From assembly GCA_009926295.1 (NCBI GenBank), contig RFPF01000011.1, positions 1 to 26,946 on the forward strand: a stretch of DNA of 26,946 bases, in the 5' to 3' direction. Source of the DNA: Planctomycetia bacterium (GTDB taxonomy: Bacteria; Planctomycetota; Planctomycetia; Pirellulales; UBA1268). How positions within the stretch are numbered: position 1 is the first letter of the stretch; each line of letters begins with the position of its first letter. Below are positions 1-6,701 of this stretch, piece after piece. Below the pieces are notes generated by a model. That model was given only the letters and a program-made list of their open reading frames with translations. It ran no database searches and was not told the origin of the DNA. Made by a program: the position numbers and the translations under genes.

Positions 1-1
1 T

Positions 2-2548
2 ACGCTCTCCGTGGGTGACGGCGGCACGTCGGGGTCGCTCGGATCGGGCAGCGTGACGAACAACGCCACGCTCGTCTTCAATCGCTCGAACGCATTGACC
101 GTGGCGGGGGCGATCTCGGGTTCGGGCGCCGTGATCAAGCGGGGCGGCGGCACGACCACGCTCACGGCGCAGTCGTCGTTCACGGGTGGCACGACGATCG
201 AGGCGGGCACGCTCGCGACCTCGGGCAGCGACCGGCTGCCGACGGCCGGCGCGGTGACCGTGAACTCCGGCGCGACGCTCAATCTCAACGGCGACCAGAC
301 GCTCGCGAGCATCGGCGGAAGCGGCGCGATCACGTTTGGCTCGAGCGCTCTTGGCTACACGCTCACGACCGGGTCGGTGAGCGGCACGTTCTCAGGCAAC
401 ATCTCCGGCAACGGCTACCTCTCCAAGGTCGGCCCGGGCACGCTCACCCTCTCCGGCAGCAACACGTACCTCGCCTCGACCGTCGTCACCGGCGGCACGC
501 TCGCCACCGTGGGCACGAACGTCCTCCCCACCGCCGGCAACCTCTCCGTCAACGCCGGCGGCACGCTCCTGCTCGGTGGGGACCAGACCGTGAGCAGCGC
601 CGGCGGCAGCGGCGTCTACAACCTCAATGGCTACACGCTCACGATGAACGGCGCCGCGGCCGCCTTCTCCGGCGACGCCACCGGCGGCGGCGTGCTCGCC
701 AAGAGCGGCGGCGGCACCTGGTCGATCTACGGCACCACCAGCGGCTCCACGGCCGTGCAGCTCAACGGCGGCACGATCAAGTTGATGAGCGCCAACCGCC
801 TCTCCGACTCCGGCGCCGTCACCGTCAACGGCGGCACGTTCGACATGAACGGCTTCACCGACGTCGCCGGCTCGGTGACCATCAACGGCGGCAAGATCAT
901 CAACGGCACGCTCACCGCCGCCGGCGTGAGCATGGACAACGGCAGCGTCTCTGGCGTGCTCACCGGCTCGGGTGGGTTCACGAAGATCGGCTCCGGCCTG
1001 GTCACGATCTCGAGCACGAGCACCTACACCGGCCTGACGGCGATCTCGGGCGGCACGCTCGCCACCACCGCCGCCAACCAGCTCTCCGCCGCGAGCACGA
1101 TGAGTGTGGCCGCGGGCGGCGTGTTCAAAATGGGCGGGAGCCAGACGCTTGCGAGCATCTCCGGCTCCGGCAGCATCAACCTCGGCAACGGCCTGCTCAC
1201 CACCGGCTCCGTGAGCGGCACCTTCGCCGGCGGCCTCACCGGCAACGGCGGCCTCACGAAGGTCGGCCCCGGCACGCTCACGCTCTCGGGCTCCAGTTCC
1301 TTCACTGGCGATACCAACCTCACCGGCGGCACGCTCGTCCTCGCGAACGTCAACGCCCTCCCGAGCGACGCGGTCGTCACGATGGCCGCCGGGGCCACGC
1401 TCCAGATCTCGGGCACCACGGTCGTGGGCGCGATCGACCAGAACGGCGGCACCGTCACCGGCGGCACCCTCCTCTCCTCGCTCACGAAGACCTCGAGCGG
1501 CGCGCTCAACAGCGTGGTCTCCAACTTCGACGTCAACGGCGTCCCCTACGCCGCCGGCATCCTCAAGCAGGGCGCGGGCACCACGACCATCGGCGGCGCC
1601 AACACCTTCACTGGCGCGATCAAGCTCCAGGGCGGCACGCTCCAGCTCTCGGGATCAGGCTCGTTCGCCGCGGGCAGCTCGCTCGTCATGAGCTCGGGCG
1701 CCACGATGGACTTGAACGGCAAGAGCCAGACGTTCTCCGCCCTCACCGGCACCGGTGGCACGGTGGCCCTGGGCAGCGGCCAACTCACCGTCAACAACGC
1801 CGCCGGCGGCGTGTTCGCCGGCGTGATCTCGGGCTCCGGTGGCTTGGCCAAGAGCGGCGCGGGCCGGCTCGAGCTCACTGGCGCAAGCACCTACACCGGC
1901 CCCACGTCGATCACGGCCGGCGAGCTCAAGCTCAATGGCTCGCTCGCGAGCGGTTCGCTCGCCCTCGCGGCCGGCGCCACGCTCTCCGGCACAGGTTCGT
2001 TCGCCGGCGACGCCACGATCGCCGGTGCCCACACCCCCGGCAACTCCCCCGGCATCCAGTCGATCGGCGGCAACCTCACCTACACCGCTGGCAGCAGCGT
2101 CACCTGGGAACTCGCCGACAACACCGCCCTTCTCGCCGACCGCGGCATCGACTTCGACGGCATCAACGTCGGCGGCAACCTCGGCTTCTCCGGCACCTCG
2201 CTCCTGGGCCTCGCCTTCAACGGCTCCGGCAGCGTCGTCAACTGGAACGACTCGTTCTGGGACACCGACAAGACCGGCTCGAGCGGCTGGCTCGTCTACG
2301 ACGTGACCGGCTCGACCACGGGCCTTTCGGGCCTCGCGATCAGCGGCACCACCTGGCTCGACGCCGCGGGCAACTCGCTCACCGACATCCGCCCCTACGC
2401 CACCTTCGGCCTCGAGCAGGTCGGCAGCGACGTCTACCTCACCTTCGTCGCCGTCCCTGAACCCTCCACCATCGTGCTCGTCGGCGTCGGCGGCGTTTTG
2501 GCTGGCATTTTCGCCCGGGTGAAAAAGGCTCGCCGGCGATTGGCCTGA
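2..2548 (+). CDS. Autotransporter-type beta-strand repeat protein with PEP-CTERM anchor (5' end outside window)
   Basis: This is the C-terminal part of a large exported surface or matrix protein. The frame is open from base 2, so the true start lies upstream. The visible protein (about 848 residues) is rich in Gly, Ser, Thr and Ala. It carries seven copies of a motif of the form (G)xLxKxGxGTLTLSGxxTYTGxTxxxxGTL, the autotransporter-associated beta-strand repeat. Copies start near 131, 419, 691, 977, 1252, 1558 and 1843, about 95 residues apart, which suggests a beta-helix or solenoid. After a non-repeat domain (about 2030-2450) the protein ends with VPEPST, a hydrophobic stretch and a basic tail (KKARRR). 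This is the PEP-CTERM sorting signal that exosortase systems recognise. The stop is 9 bases from the stop of the convergent gene. The ligand or structural role cannot be told from sequence. Confidence 0.9.
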   Translation, partial: TLSVGDGGTSGSLGSGSVTNNATLVFNRSNALTVAGAISGSGAVIKRGGGTTTLTAQSSFTGGTTIEAGTLATSGSDRLPTAGAVTVNSGATLNLNGDQTLASIGGSGAITFGSSALGYTLTTGSVSGTFSGNISGNGYLSKVGPGTLTLSGSNTYLASTVVTGGTLATVGTNVLPTAGNLSVNAGGTLLLGGDQTVSSAGGSGVYNLNGYTLTMNGAAAAFSGDATGGGVLAKSGGGTWSIYGTTSGSTAVQLNGGTIKLMSANRLSDSGAVTVNGGTFDMNGFTDVAGSVTINGGKIINGTLTAAGVSMDNGSVSGVLTGSGGFTKIGSGLVTISSTSTYTGLTAISGGTLATTAANQLSAASTMSVAAGGVFKMGGSQTLASISGSGSINLGNGLLTTGSVSGTFAGGLTGNGGLTKVGPGTLTLSGSSSFTGDTNLTGGTLVLANVNALPSDAVVTMAAGATLQISGTTVVGAIDQNGGTVTGGTLLSSLTKTSSGALNSVVSNFDVNGVPYAAGILKQGAGTTTIGGANTFTGAIKLQGGTLQLSGSGSFAAGSSLVMSSGATMDLNGKSQTFSALTGTGGTVALGSGQLTVNNAAGGVFAGVISGSGGLAKSGAGRLELTGASTYTGPTSITAGELKLNGSLASGSLALAAGATLSGTGSFAGDATIAGAHTPGNSPGIQSIGGNLTYTAGSSVTWELADNTALLADRGIDFDGINVGGNLGFSGTSLLGLAFNGSGSVVNWNDSFWDTDKTGSSGWLVYDVTGSTTGLSGLAISGTTWLDAAGNSLTDIRPYATFGLEQVGSDVYLTFVAVPEPSTIVLVGVGGVLAGIFARVKKARRRLA

Positions 2549-2557
2549 AAGTGCGGC

Positions 2558-3334
2558 TCAGGCGTCCTCGAGCAGGTCCTTGAGCCGTGCCATCGGTGTC
2601 CGCCCGATCGGCAGCGGCTCATCGACGCCCCGAAAGAACACGAGCATCTGGTCCCGTGATTTCCACTGCGTCGAGCGGATCGCCGGCACCTGCACGATCA
2701 GTGAACGGCTGATGCGGCGGAACCGTTCGCCCGGAAGGAGTGCCTCCCATTCCGTCATCGTGCGGCGGACCACCGTCGGCGGCTGGCCGACGATCTGCAC
2801 GCGCGTGTAGTTCTGAATGGCCTCGATCCACACGATGTCGTCGTGGCGGACCACCGCAAAGCCGCCGACCCGACCGGTGGCGAGCCGCAACGTGTCCCCT
2901 TCGTCGCCCGACACGATCCGCGCCCGTGATGCGGCCGTGGCCGCGGGCTCCTCCTCATCCGCGGCTGTGGTCGCTGCGGCGCCGAGCAGGTCCTCGAGCC
3001 GTTCGATGGTGATCGCCAGCCGGTCCAAGTCGAACGGCTTGAGCACGTAATCCACCGCCCCGGCCCGGAAGGCGTCGATGGCATGCCCCTCGCGCGCGGT
3101 CACGAACACGACCCGGGTGCCGCGGGGAATGCTCGCCACGAGGTCGATCCCGAGCCTCCCGGGCATCGTGATGTCGAGGAACACGACGTCGGGCACACGC
3201 CCGCGGAGAAACCGCTCCGCCTCGTCGACGCTTCCGGCCCGGCCGATGACCTCGACCGTCTCGAACGTCTCGAGCATTTCGGCGAGCCGGTCGATCGCCC
3301 GCGGTTCGTCGTCAACGAGCAGGGCCGTGATCAT
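2558..3334 (-). CDS. LytTR-family response regulator
   Basis: This is a 258-residue DNA-binding response regulator. The receiver domain (about 1-120) has the acidic pair D8/D9, phospho-acceptor D54 (in VVFLDITMPG), T79 and K99 (LKPF), all the expected catalytic positions. After an Ala/Glu-rich linker (about 121-145), a LytTR domain (about 150-255) shows the usual IVWIEAIQNYTRV and FRRISRSLIV blocks. The frame is open for 123 codons further upstream. I chose the ATG at 3334 because the receiver fold begins there and GGAG (3346-3343) sits 8 bases before it. That ATG overlaps the stop of the kinase gene as ATGA, so the pair is likely translationally coupled. LytTR regulators typically bind direct repeats near promoters. 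The target is not evident, though the divergent DUF1080 gene is a candidate. Confidence 0.9.
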   Translation of the reverse strand: MITALLVDDEPRAIDRLAEMLETFETVEVIGRAGSVDEAERFLRGRVPDVVFLDITMPGRLGIDLVASIPRGTRVVFVTAREGHAIDAFRAGAVDYVLKPFDLDRLAITIERLEDLLGAAATTAADEEEPAATAASRARIVSGDEGDTLRLATGRVGGFAVVRHDDIVWIEAIQNYTRVQIVGQPPTVVRRTMTEWEALLPGERFRRISRSLIVQVPAIRSTQWKSRDQMLVFFRGVDEPLPIGRTPMARLKDLLEDA

Positions 3335-4446
3335 CCCAGGGTCTCCACGGGTGCGGATGGAAGGGCGTATCGGCGATCGAGCGGAATCCGGATCGTGACC
3401 AGTACCCGACCGCCCTCTTCGGCAGTCGTGACGGTCGCCTCCGGCCCGCCCTGCAGGAGGAGGCGGCGGCGCAGCGCGTGCAGTCCCGTCTGCGTCGATC
3501 CGGCGGGTGAGGAGGGGAGCCAGCGGCCCGTGTTGCCGACCTCGATGAGCAGCCGATCGCCCTCCCGGAAGGCCCGAACCGAGACCTCGAGGCGGCGGCC
3601 GTCGCCTGACTCGCCGTATTTCAGGGCATTTTCCACGAGCGGCTGGATCATGACGGGCAGGACGGGAATCCGCCGGATGTCGGCATCGCACTCGATCCGG
3701 CACGCGAGCCTGTCGCCGAAACGAAACGACTGGATCGTGAGGTACTCCTCGAGGGCGTCGATCTCGCTGCCCAGCGGCTCGAGTGTCGAAGTCGGCCGCA
3801 AGAGGAACCGCAGGTATTTCGCCAACGACTGCGTGATCGTCTCGATGTCGTTCGGCGACTGCCGGCAGGCCAGGATCGTGTTGAGCGCGTTGAACAGGAA
3901 ATGCGGGCTGATCTGCGCCTGGAGTTGGTTGAGTTCGTTGCGGGCCGCGAGCGCCTCCGCCTCGAACGCCCGCATCTCGGCCGCCCGCTGGTCGCGGAGC
4001 AGTTGCGACCCGAAGTAGGCGGCCGCCCAGGTGCCCAGCGGCATGAGGTTGAGCACGAATCTGGCCGCGAGCCCGACCCGGGCTGGGGACATGCCGTCTC
4101 CGATCGCCCCCCCAACAGAGCCGCCGAAGGCGACGCCCGCCAGTGTCATCACGATCGCCCCGACGAGCGGGCCGCCGACCATGAGCCCCACCTTCGAGAC
4201 CCCGAGACTGTCGAGCAGCGCGTGGTGCCGAGCCACTGCCCGGAGGGCGGCCGTGAGGAAGAATCCCGCGAGGACGCGGCTACCGATGAACCATCCCGGA
4301 TCGGCCAGCGCTGGGCGAAAGGCGCGAACGAGAAGCATCGCCGTCGCGAACGTGGCCAGCCAGAAGGCCGTGTGGGCGATCCAGAAGGGGAGGCCTGCAG
4401 GCGGACGGAATCGAGGCCCGGGTGTCAAAGCAGCGTCCTCTGGCAA
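3331..4446 (-). CDS. LytS/YehU-type sensor histidine kinase (His_kinase family)
   Basis: This is a 371-residue membrane sensor kinase. The N-terminal half has about four hydrophobic segments (roughly 20-42, 52-72, 84-106, 125-148) and no recognisable extracellular sensor domain. A short coiled segment (about 150-178) leads to the His_kinase motif QISPHFLFNALNTIL, with the predicted phospho-acceptor H182. The ATPase part has the N-box QPLVENALKYGESG (around N273) and G-box sequences GNTG and GSTQTGLHALRRRL. This is the non-orthodox kinase type that pairs with LytTR regulators. The start is TTG at 4446. There is no upstream in-frame ATG that improves the N-terminus, and TTG at codon 7 is an alternative. 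The kinase acts on the overlapping downstream regulator. The signal sensed is unknown. Confidence 0.88.
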   Translation of the reverse strand: MPEDAALTPGPRFRPPAGLPFWIAHTAFWLATFATAMLLVRAFRPALADPGWFIGSRVLAGFFLTAALRAVARHHALLDSLGVSKVGLMVGGPLVGAIVMTLAGVAFGGSVGGAIGDGMSPARVGLAARFVLNLMPLGTWAAAYFGSQLLRDQRAAEMRAFEAEALAARNELNQLQAQISPHFLFNALNTILACRQSPNDIETITQSLAKYLRFLLRPTSTLEPLGSEIDALEEYLTIQSFRFGDRLACRIECDADIRRIPVLPVMIQPLVENALKYGESGDGRRLEVSVRAFREGDRLLIEVGNTGRWLPSSPAGSTQTGLHALRRRLLLQGGPEATVTTAEEGGRVLVTIRIPLDRRYALPSAPVETLG

Positions 4447-4511
4447 CGGCCGGTATGATAGCCTCGGTGTGTGGAAATGCAGCGGTTTTTACCCCCGTCA
4501 GGAGTCTCCCG
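4447..4511. promoter_or_regulatory. Divergent intergenic region, kinase/DUF1080
   Basis: These 65 bases separate two divergently transcribed genes, so promoters for both must lie here or inside the neighbours. TATGAT (4454-4459, plus strand) overlaps TATCAT (4460-4455, minus strand), so the same seven bases can act as a -10 box in either direction. Neither has a good -35 at 16-18 bases. AGGAG at 4500-4504 is the ribosome binding site for the DUF1080 gene. The region is the obvious place for a LytTR operator, but I see no clear direct repeat. Confidence 0.3.
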
Positions 4512-5249
4512 ATGATTCGTCGTGTCGTGTTGGGCATCGTCTGCCTCGTTGCGTCGGTGACCGTGGCCCGTGGCGAACAGGCCCCGCCCATGCCCGAGGG
4601 CATGGAGGTGCTCTTCAACGGAACGGACCTCACCGGGTGGGAGGGTGATGAGCGGCTCTGGTGCGTGCGCGACGGCGTGATTCACGGCGAAACCACCCCC
4701 GAGAACGTGGCCAACGGCAACACGTTCCTGATCTGGAAGGGGGAAGACGTGGGCAACTTCGAACTGCGGCTCTCGTTCCGCTGCAACGCGGAAAACAACT
4801 CCGGCATCCAGTATCGGTCCCGGCGGATCACGGACGATTCGGCGAAAAACAAGTGGGTCGTCCGGGGCTACCAGCACGAACTCCGGAACGAGACGAAACT
4901 GCCGAATGTGCCGGGATTCATCTACGACGAGGGGGGCTTTGCCGGCGGCCGGGGGCGGATCTGCCAGCTGGGTGAGCGGGCCGTCTGGCCCGCCGGGGGC
5001 GACAAGCGGGTCGTGGAGACGGTCCTCGACCAGGCAGCCTTTGAAAAACTGATGAAACTCGACGACTGGAACGATGTCATCATCAGGGCCGAGGGCAACC
5101 ACATCCGCCACTACCTCAACGGCAAGCTCGTGCTCGACTTCACCGACGAGCATCCCAAGGCGCTGTCCACGGGCGTGATCGCCCTCCAACTCCACGCAGG
5201 CAAGCCAATGTGGGCGGAGTTTCGCGACATCCGCCTCAAGCGGCTGTGA
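4512..5249 (+). CDS. DUF1080 (3-keto-disaccharide hydrolase-like) secreted protein
   Basis: This is a 245-residue exported protein of the DUF1080 family, which is greatly expanded in planctomycetes and named for proposed 3-keto-disaccharide hydrolase activity. The fold is a concanavalin-like beta sandwich. The ATG at 4512 is favoured over the longer frame because AGGAG (4500-4504) lies 7 bases upstream and a signal peptide starts here: basic MIRR, a hydrophobic core, and cleavage near VARG/EQ at about residue 21. Family hallmarks follow: EVLFNGTDLTGW near the mature N-terminus, FELRLSFRC..NNSGIQYRS in the middle, and HYLNGKLVLDFTD then GVIALQLHAGKPMWAEFRDIRLKRL at the end. The substrate cannot be assigned. 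The gene is transcribed away from the LytTR pair and ends in a strong hairpin just before the ribosomal cluster. Confidence 0.88.
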   Translation: MIRRVVLGIVCLVASVTVARGEQAPPMPEGMEVLFNGTDLTGWEGDERLWCVRDGVIHGETTPENVANGNTFLIWKGEDVGNFELRLSFRCNAENNSGIQYRSRRITDDSAKNKWVVRGYQHELRNETKLPNVPGFIYDEGGFAGGRGRICQLGERAVWPAGGDKRVVETVLDQAAFEKLMKLDDWNDVIIRAEGNHIRHYLNGKLVLDFTDEHPKALSTGVIALQLHAGKPMWAEFRDIRLKRL

Positions 5250-5277
5250 GATCCGGCCCGGGAAACAGGCCGGATTT
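5249..5277 (+). terminator. Hairpin terminator after DUF1080 gene
   Basis: A 10-pair stem (5249-5258 with 5268-5277, one G-T wobble, core ATCCGGCC/GGCCGGAT) closes a 9-base loop and begins at the last base of the stop codon. The T tract is short (TTT inside the 3' arm), so it may be a weak intrinsic or Rho-assisted terminator. It insulates the DUF1080 gene from the rpsJ promoter just downstream. Confidence 0.6.
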
Positions 5278-5287
5278 GCATGGGTTG

Positions 5288-5316
5288 TTGACACACCCCG
5301 GGAAGACATTTAGTTT
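5288..5316 (+). promoter_or_regulatory. Sigma-70-type promoter for the S10 cluster
   Basis: A perfect -35 box TTGACA (5288-5293) is followed, after a 17-base spacer, by TAGTTT (5311-5316), a partial -10 box (T and A at positions 1-2 and the final T agree with TATAAT). It lies after the DUF1080 hairpin and about 85 bases before the rpsJ start, where the cluster's main promoter would be expected. A start near 5323 would give a leader of about 75 bases. Confidence 0.6.
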
Positions 5317-5327
5317 CTGGGGCTCGG

Positions 5328-5365
5328 CGAAAACCGGCTGAAACAGTCGGTTTCGGCGGTTTTTT
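5328..5365 (+). promoter_or_regulatory. rpsJ leader: Attenuator-like hairpin with T6 tract in rpsJ leader
   Basis: The arms 5328-5340 and 5344-5355 pair over 12 positions (one bulged A, one G-T) around an AAA loop, followed by GCGG and T6 (5360-5365). An alternative pairing of 5328-5336 with 5357-5367 would bury the T tract. The element sits between the TTGACA promoter and the rpsJ start, so it resembles a terminator/antiterminator leader. In Escherichia coli the S10 leader is controlled by L4, but whether anything similar acts here is inference. Confidence 0.45.
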
Positions 5366-5389
5366 CGATTCATTGGTTCGATTCATTGG
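5364..5389 (+). repeat. Perfect 13-base tandem duplication upstream of rpsJ
   Basis: The unit TTCGATTCATTGG occurs twice with no gap (5364-5376 and 5377-5389). The end of the second copy contributes GG to the Shine-Dalgarno sequence GGAG (5388-5391) of rpsJ. The first copy begins inside the T tract of the leader hairpin. It may be a recent slippage duplication or a binding site. Confidence 0.85.
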
Positions 5390-5399
5390 AGTGCGTTGC

Positions 5400-5726
5400 G
5401 TGGCCGGCCCGACACAGGAAATCATCCGCATCCGCATGGAAGCCTACGACCACGCGGTGCTCGACCAGAGCGCCGCGGAGATCGTCGATACCGCCAAGCG
5501 CACGAACTCCGAGGTTCATGGGCCGATCCCGCTCCCCACCCGGGTCGAGCGGTACACCGTCCTGTCCAGCCCGCACATCGACAAGAAGGCCCGCCAGCAA
5601 TACGAGATCCGCACGCACAAGCGTGTGATCGACATCGTCCAGGCCACCGCCAAGACGATCGAAGCCCTCAACAAGCTGAGCCTGCCGGCAGGCGTGGACA
5701 TCAAGATCAAGGCGTCGTCGCGGTAA
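5400..5726 (+). CDS. rpsJ: 30S ribosomal protein S10
   Basis: S10 is a head protein of the small subunit and also a transcription antitermination factor (NusE). The 108-residue product contains the family core IIRIRMEAYDHAVLDQSAAEIV, GPIPLPTRVERYTVLSSPHIDKKARQQYEIRTHKR and the C-terminal SLPAGVDIKIK. The frame is open upstream to a TTG at 5373. I chose GTG at 5400 because GGAG (5388-5391) sits 8 bases ahead and the protein then begins VAGPTQEIIRIR, close to usual S10 length. It is the first gene of the cluster. The str genes (rpsL, rpsG, fusA, tuf) that often precede it are not here. The preceding 150 bases carry a terminator, a promoter and a structured leader. Confidence 0.96.
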   Translation: MAGPTQEIIRIRMEAYDHAVLDQSAAEIVDTAKRTNSEVHGPIPLPTRVERYTVLSSPHIDKKARQQYEIRTHKRVIDIVQATAKTIEALNKLSLPAGVDIKIKASSR

Positions 5727-5910
5727 CGGAGCCGCACGGCCGGAAACACCCGGGAACCACATTCAGGAGCGCACGACAAGGCATGCTTGGAAGGCGTTGC
5801 GGGTAAGACGCGGGGTTTGCCCCGGGTGCTCCCGCAGCCGACGGCTTCGAGCGTGATCGCGAGATGGACGCCGGCGAGGCTGTCGCCGGGCCGCCCGTTT
5901 CGCCGGCGAA
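5727..5910 (+). promoter_or_regulatory. rplC leader: Structured 184-base spacer between rpsJ and rplC
   Basis: This is by far the widest gap inside the S10-spc cluster, and I see no convincing gene in it. It holds three inverted repeats: CGGGG-TTTG-CCCCG (5811-5824), CCGGCGA-GGCTG-TCGCCGG (5871-5889) and the palindrome TTTCGCCGGCGAAA (5898-5911), which overlaps the A of the rplC start codon. The last two share the CGCCGGCG core and could pair with each other in alternative ways. A leader controlling rplC translation is plausible, as there is no clear Shine-Dalgarno sequence before rplC. Confidence 0.4.
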
Positions 5911-6534
5911 ATGAAGATGGCTGCATCCACCGCCACTGCCGCGACCAAGGCCGAAAAAGCCGGTCGCAAGAGTCTCCTGGGCCGCAAGGTCGGGATGACG
6001 CAAGTGTTCGACGCCGACGGCACCGTGGTGCCGGTCACCGTGATCGAAGCCGGCCCGTGCCCGATCCTCACGGTGCGCACGCCCGACCGCGACGGCTACT
6101 CGGCCGTGCAGGTTGGCTTCCTCGACAAGCCGCGCCGGCTGGCGAGTCGCGCGGTTCGCGGCCAGGTGGCGAAGCTCGACAGCAAGCGGAGCAAGCGGCT
6201 CGCTGAGGGCGGAGCGGCTCTCCCCGCCAAGGCCGGCTGTGAGCCGAAGCGTTTCGTGCGGGAATTCCGCGGTGCCTATGACGGCGTTGAGGTCGGTCAG
6301 ACGCTCACCGTCGAGGTCTTCGAGGGCGTCGAGTTCGTGGACGTCACGGGAACGACCAAGGGTCGTGGCACGGCCGGCGTCATGAAGCGGCACGGATTCA
6401 AGGGGCAGCGGGCCAGCCACGGCGTGAAGAAGGTGCACCGCCACCAGGGCGGCACGAGCATGAACACGTCGCCCGCCCGCGTCTTCAAGGGGAAGCGGAT
6501 GGCGGCCGCTACGGCAACGAGCGCTCGACGATGA
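5911..6534 (+). CDS. rplC: 50S ribosomal protein L3, N-terminal part (frameshifted; whole gene 5911-6701)
   Basis: L3 is an early-assembly 23S rRNA binding protein that reaches the peptidyl-transferase centre. This frame encodes a Lys/Ala-rich N-terminal extension of about 20 residues and then clear L3 sequence: LLGRKVGMTQVFDADGTVVPVTVIEAGPC, TKGRGTAGVMKRHGFKGQRASHGVKKVHR and TSPARVFKGKRMA. After MA at 6499-6504 it runs out of L3 sequence and stops at TGA 6532-6534. The conserved continuation (GRYGNERST...) is in the -1 frame from 6504, as expected if one G were missing. L3 is essential, so a sequencing error is the first explanation. A real lesion with frameshifting or restart is the alternative. 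No start codon exists upstream of ATG 5911 in frame before TGA 5854; ATG 5917 is an alternative. Confidence 0.85.
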   Translation: MKMAASTATAATKAEKAGRKSLLGRKVGMTQVFDADGTVVPVTVIEAGPCPILTVRTPDRDGYSAVQVGFLDKPRRLASRAVRGQVAKLDSKRSKRLAEGGAALPAKAGCEPKRFVREFRGAYDGVEVGQTLTVEVFEGVEFVDVTGTTKGRGTAGVMKRHGFKGQRASHGVKKVHRHQGGTSMNTSPARVFKGKRMAAATATSARR

Positions 6535-6701
6535 GAAACGTGAAGCTCGTGCGGATCGACAAGGAGCACAACCTGCTCCTCGTCAGGGGCGCGGTGCCCG
6601 GCCCGAACGGCGCATTCGTGGTCGTGAAGCAGACCAACAAGCTCCGCAGGGTGGGCGGGCCGGCCACGCCGTCCGGCAAGAAGAAGGCAGGTGCGAAGTG
6701 A
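6504..6701 (+). pseudogene. rplC: 50S ribosomal protein L3, C-terminal part in the -1 frame
   Basis: Read from 6504 this frame gives GRYGNERSTMRNVKLVRIDKEHN, then LLLVRGAVPGPNGAFVVVK and a basic tail ending KKKAGAK. This is the usual L3 C-terminus plus a short extension. It joins the upstream L3 fragment with no residues lost if a single base is restored near 6502-6506. It has no ribosome binding site of its own. However, ATG 6531-6533 lies in this frame and overlaps the stop of the upstream fragment as ATGA, so a separate 56-residue C-terminal peptide could be made by coupled re-initiation. The stop (6699-6701) overlaps the GTG start of rplD. Confidence 0.8.

Noticed and set aside
131..1950. 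CRISPR-like periodicity
   Set aside because: The period of about 285 bases is protein-coding and comes from beta-strand repeats; there are no short identical repeats with unique spacers.
3335..3703. N-terminal extension of the LytTR regulator
   Set aside because: The extra 123 residues are low-complexity and overlap the kinase C-terminus. The receiver domain and GGAG site point to ATG 3334.
4431..4459. Full promoter for the DUF1080 gene
   Set aside because: TATGAT (4454-4459) is a good -10, but no -35 lies at 16-18 bases, so I list only the region at low confidence.
6481..6534. Programmed -1 slippery site in rplC
   Set aside because: I looked for an X XXY YYZ heptamer around 6484-6506 and found none, so programmed frameshifting is not supported by a known motif.
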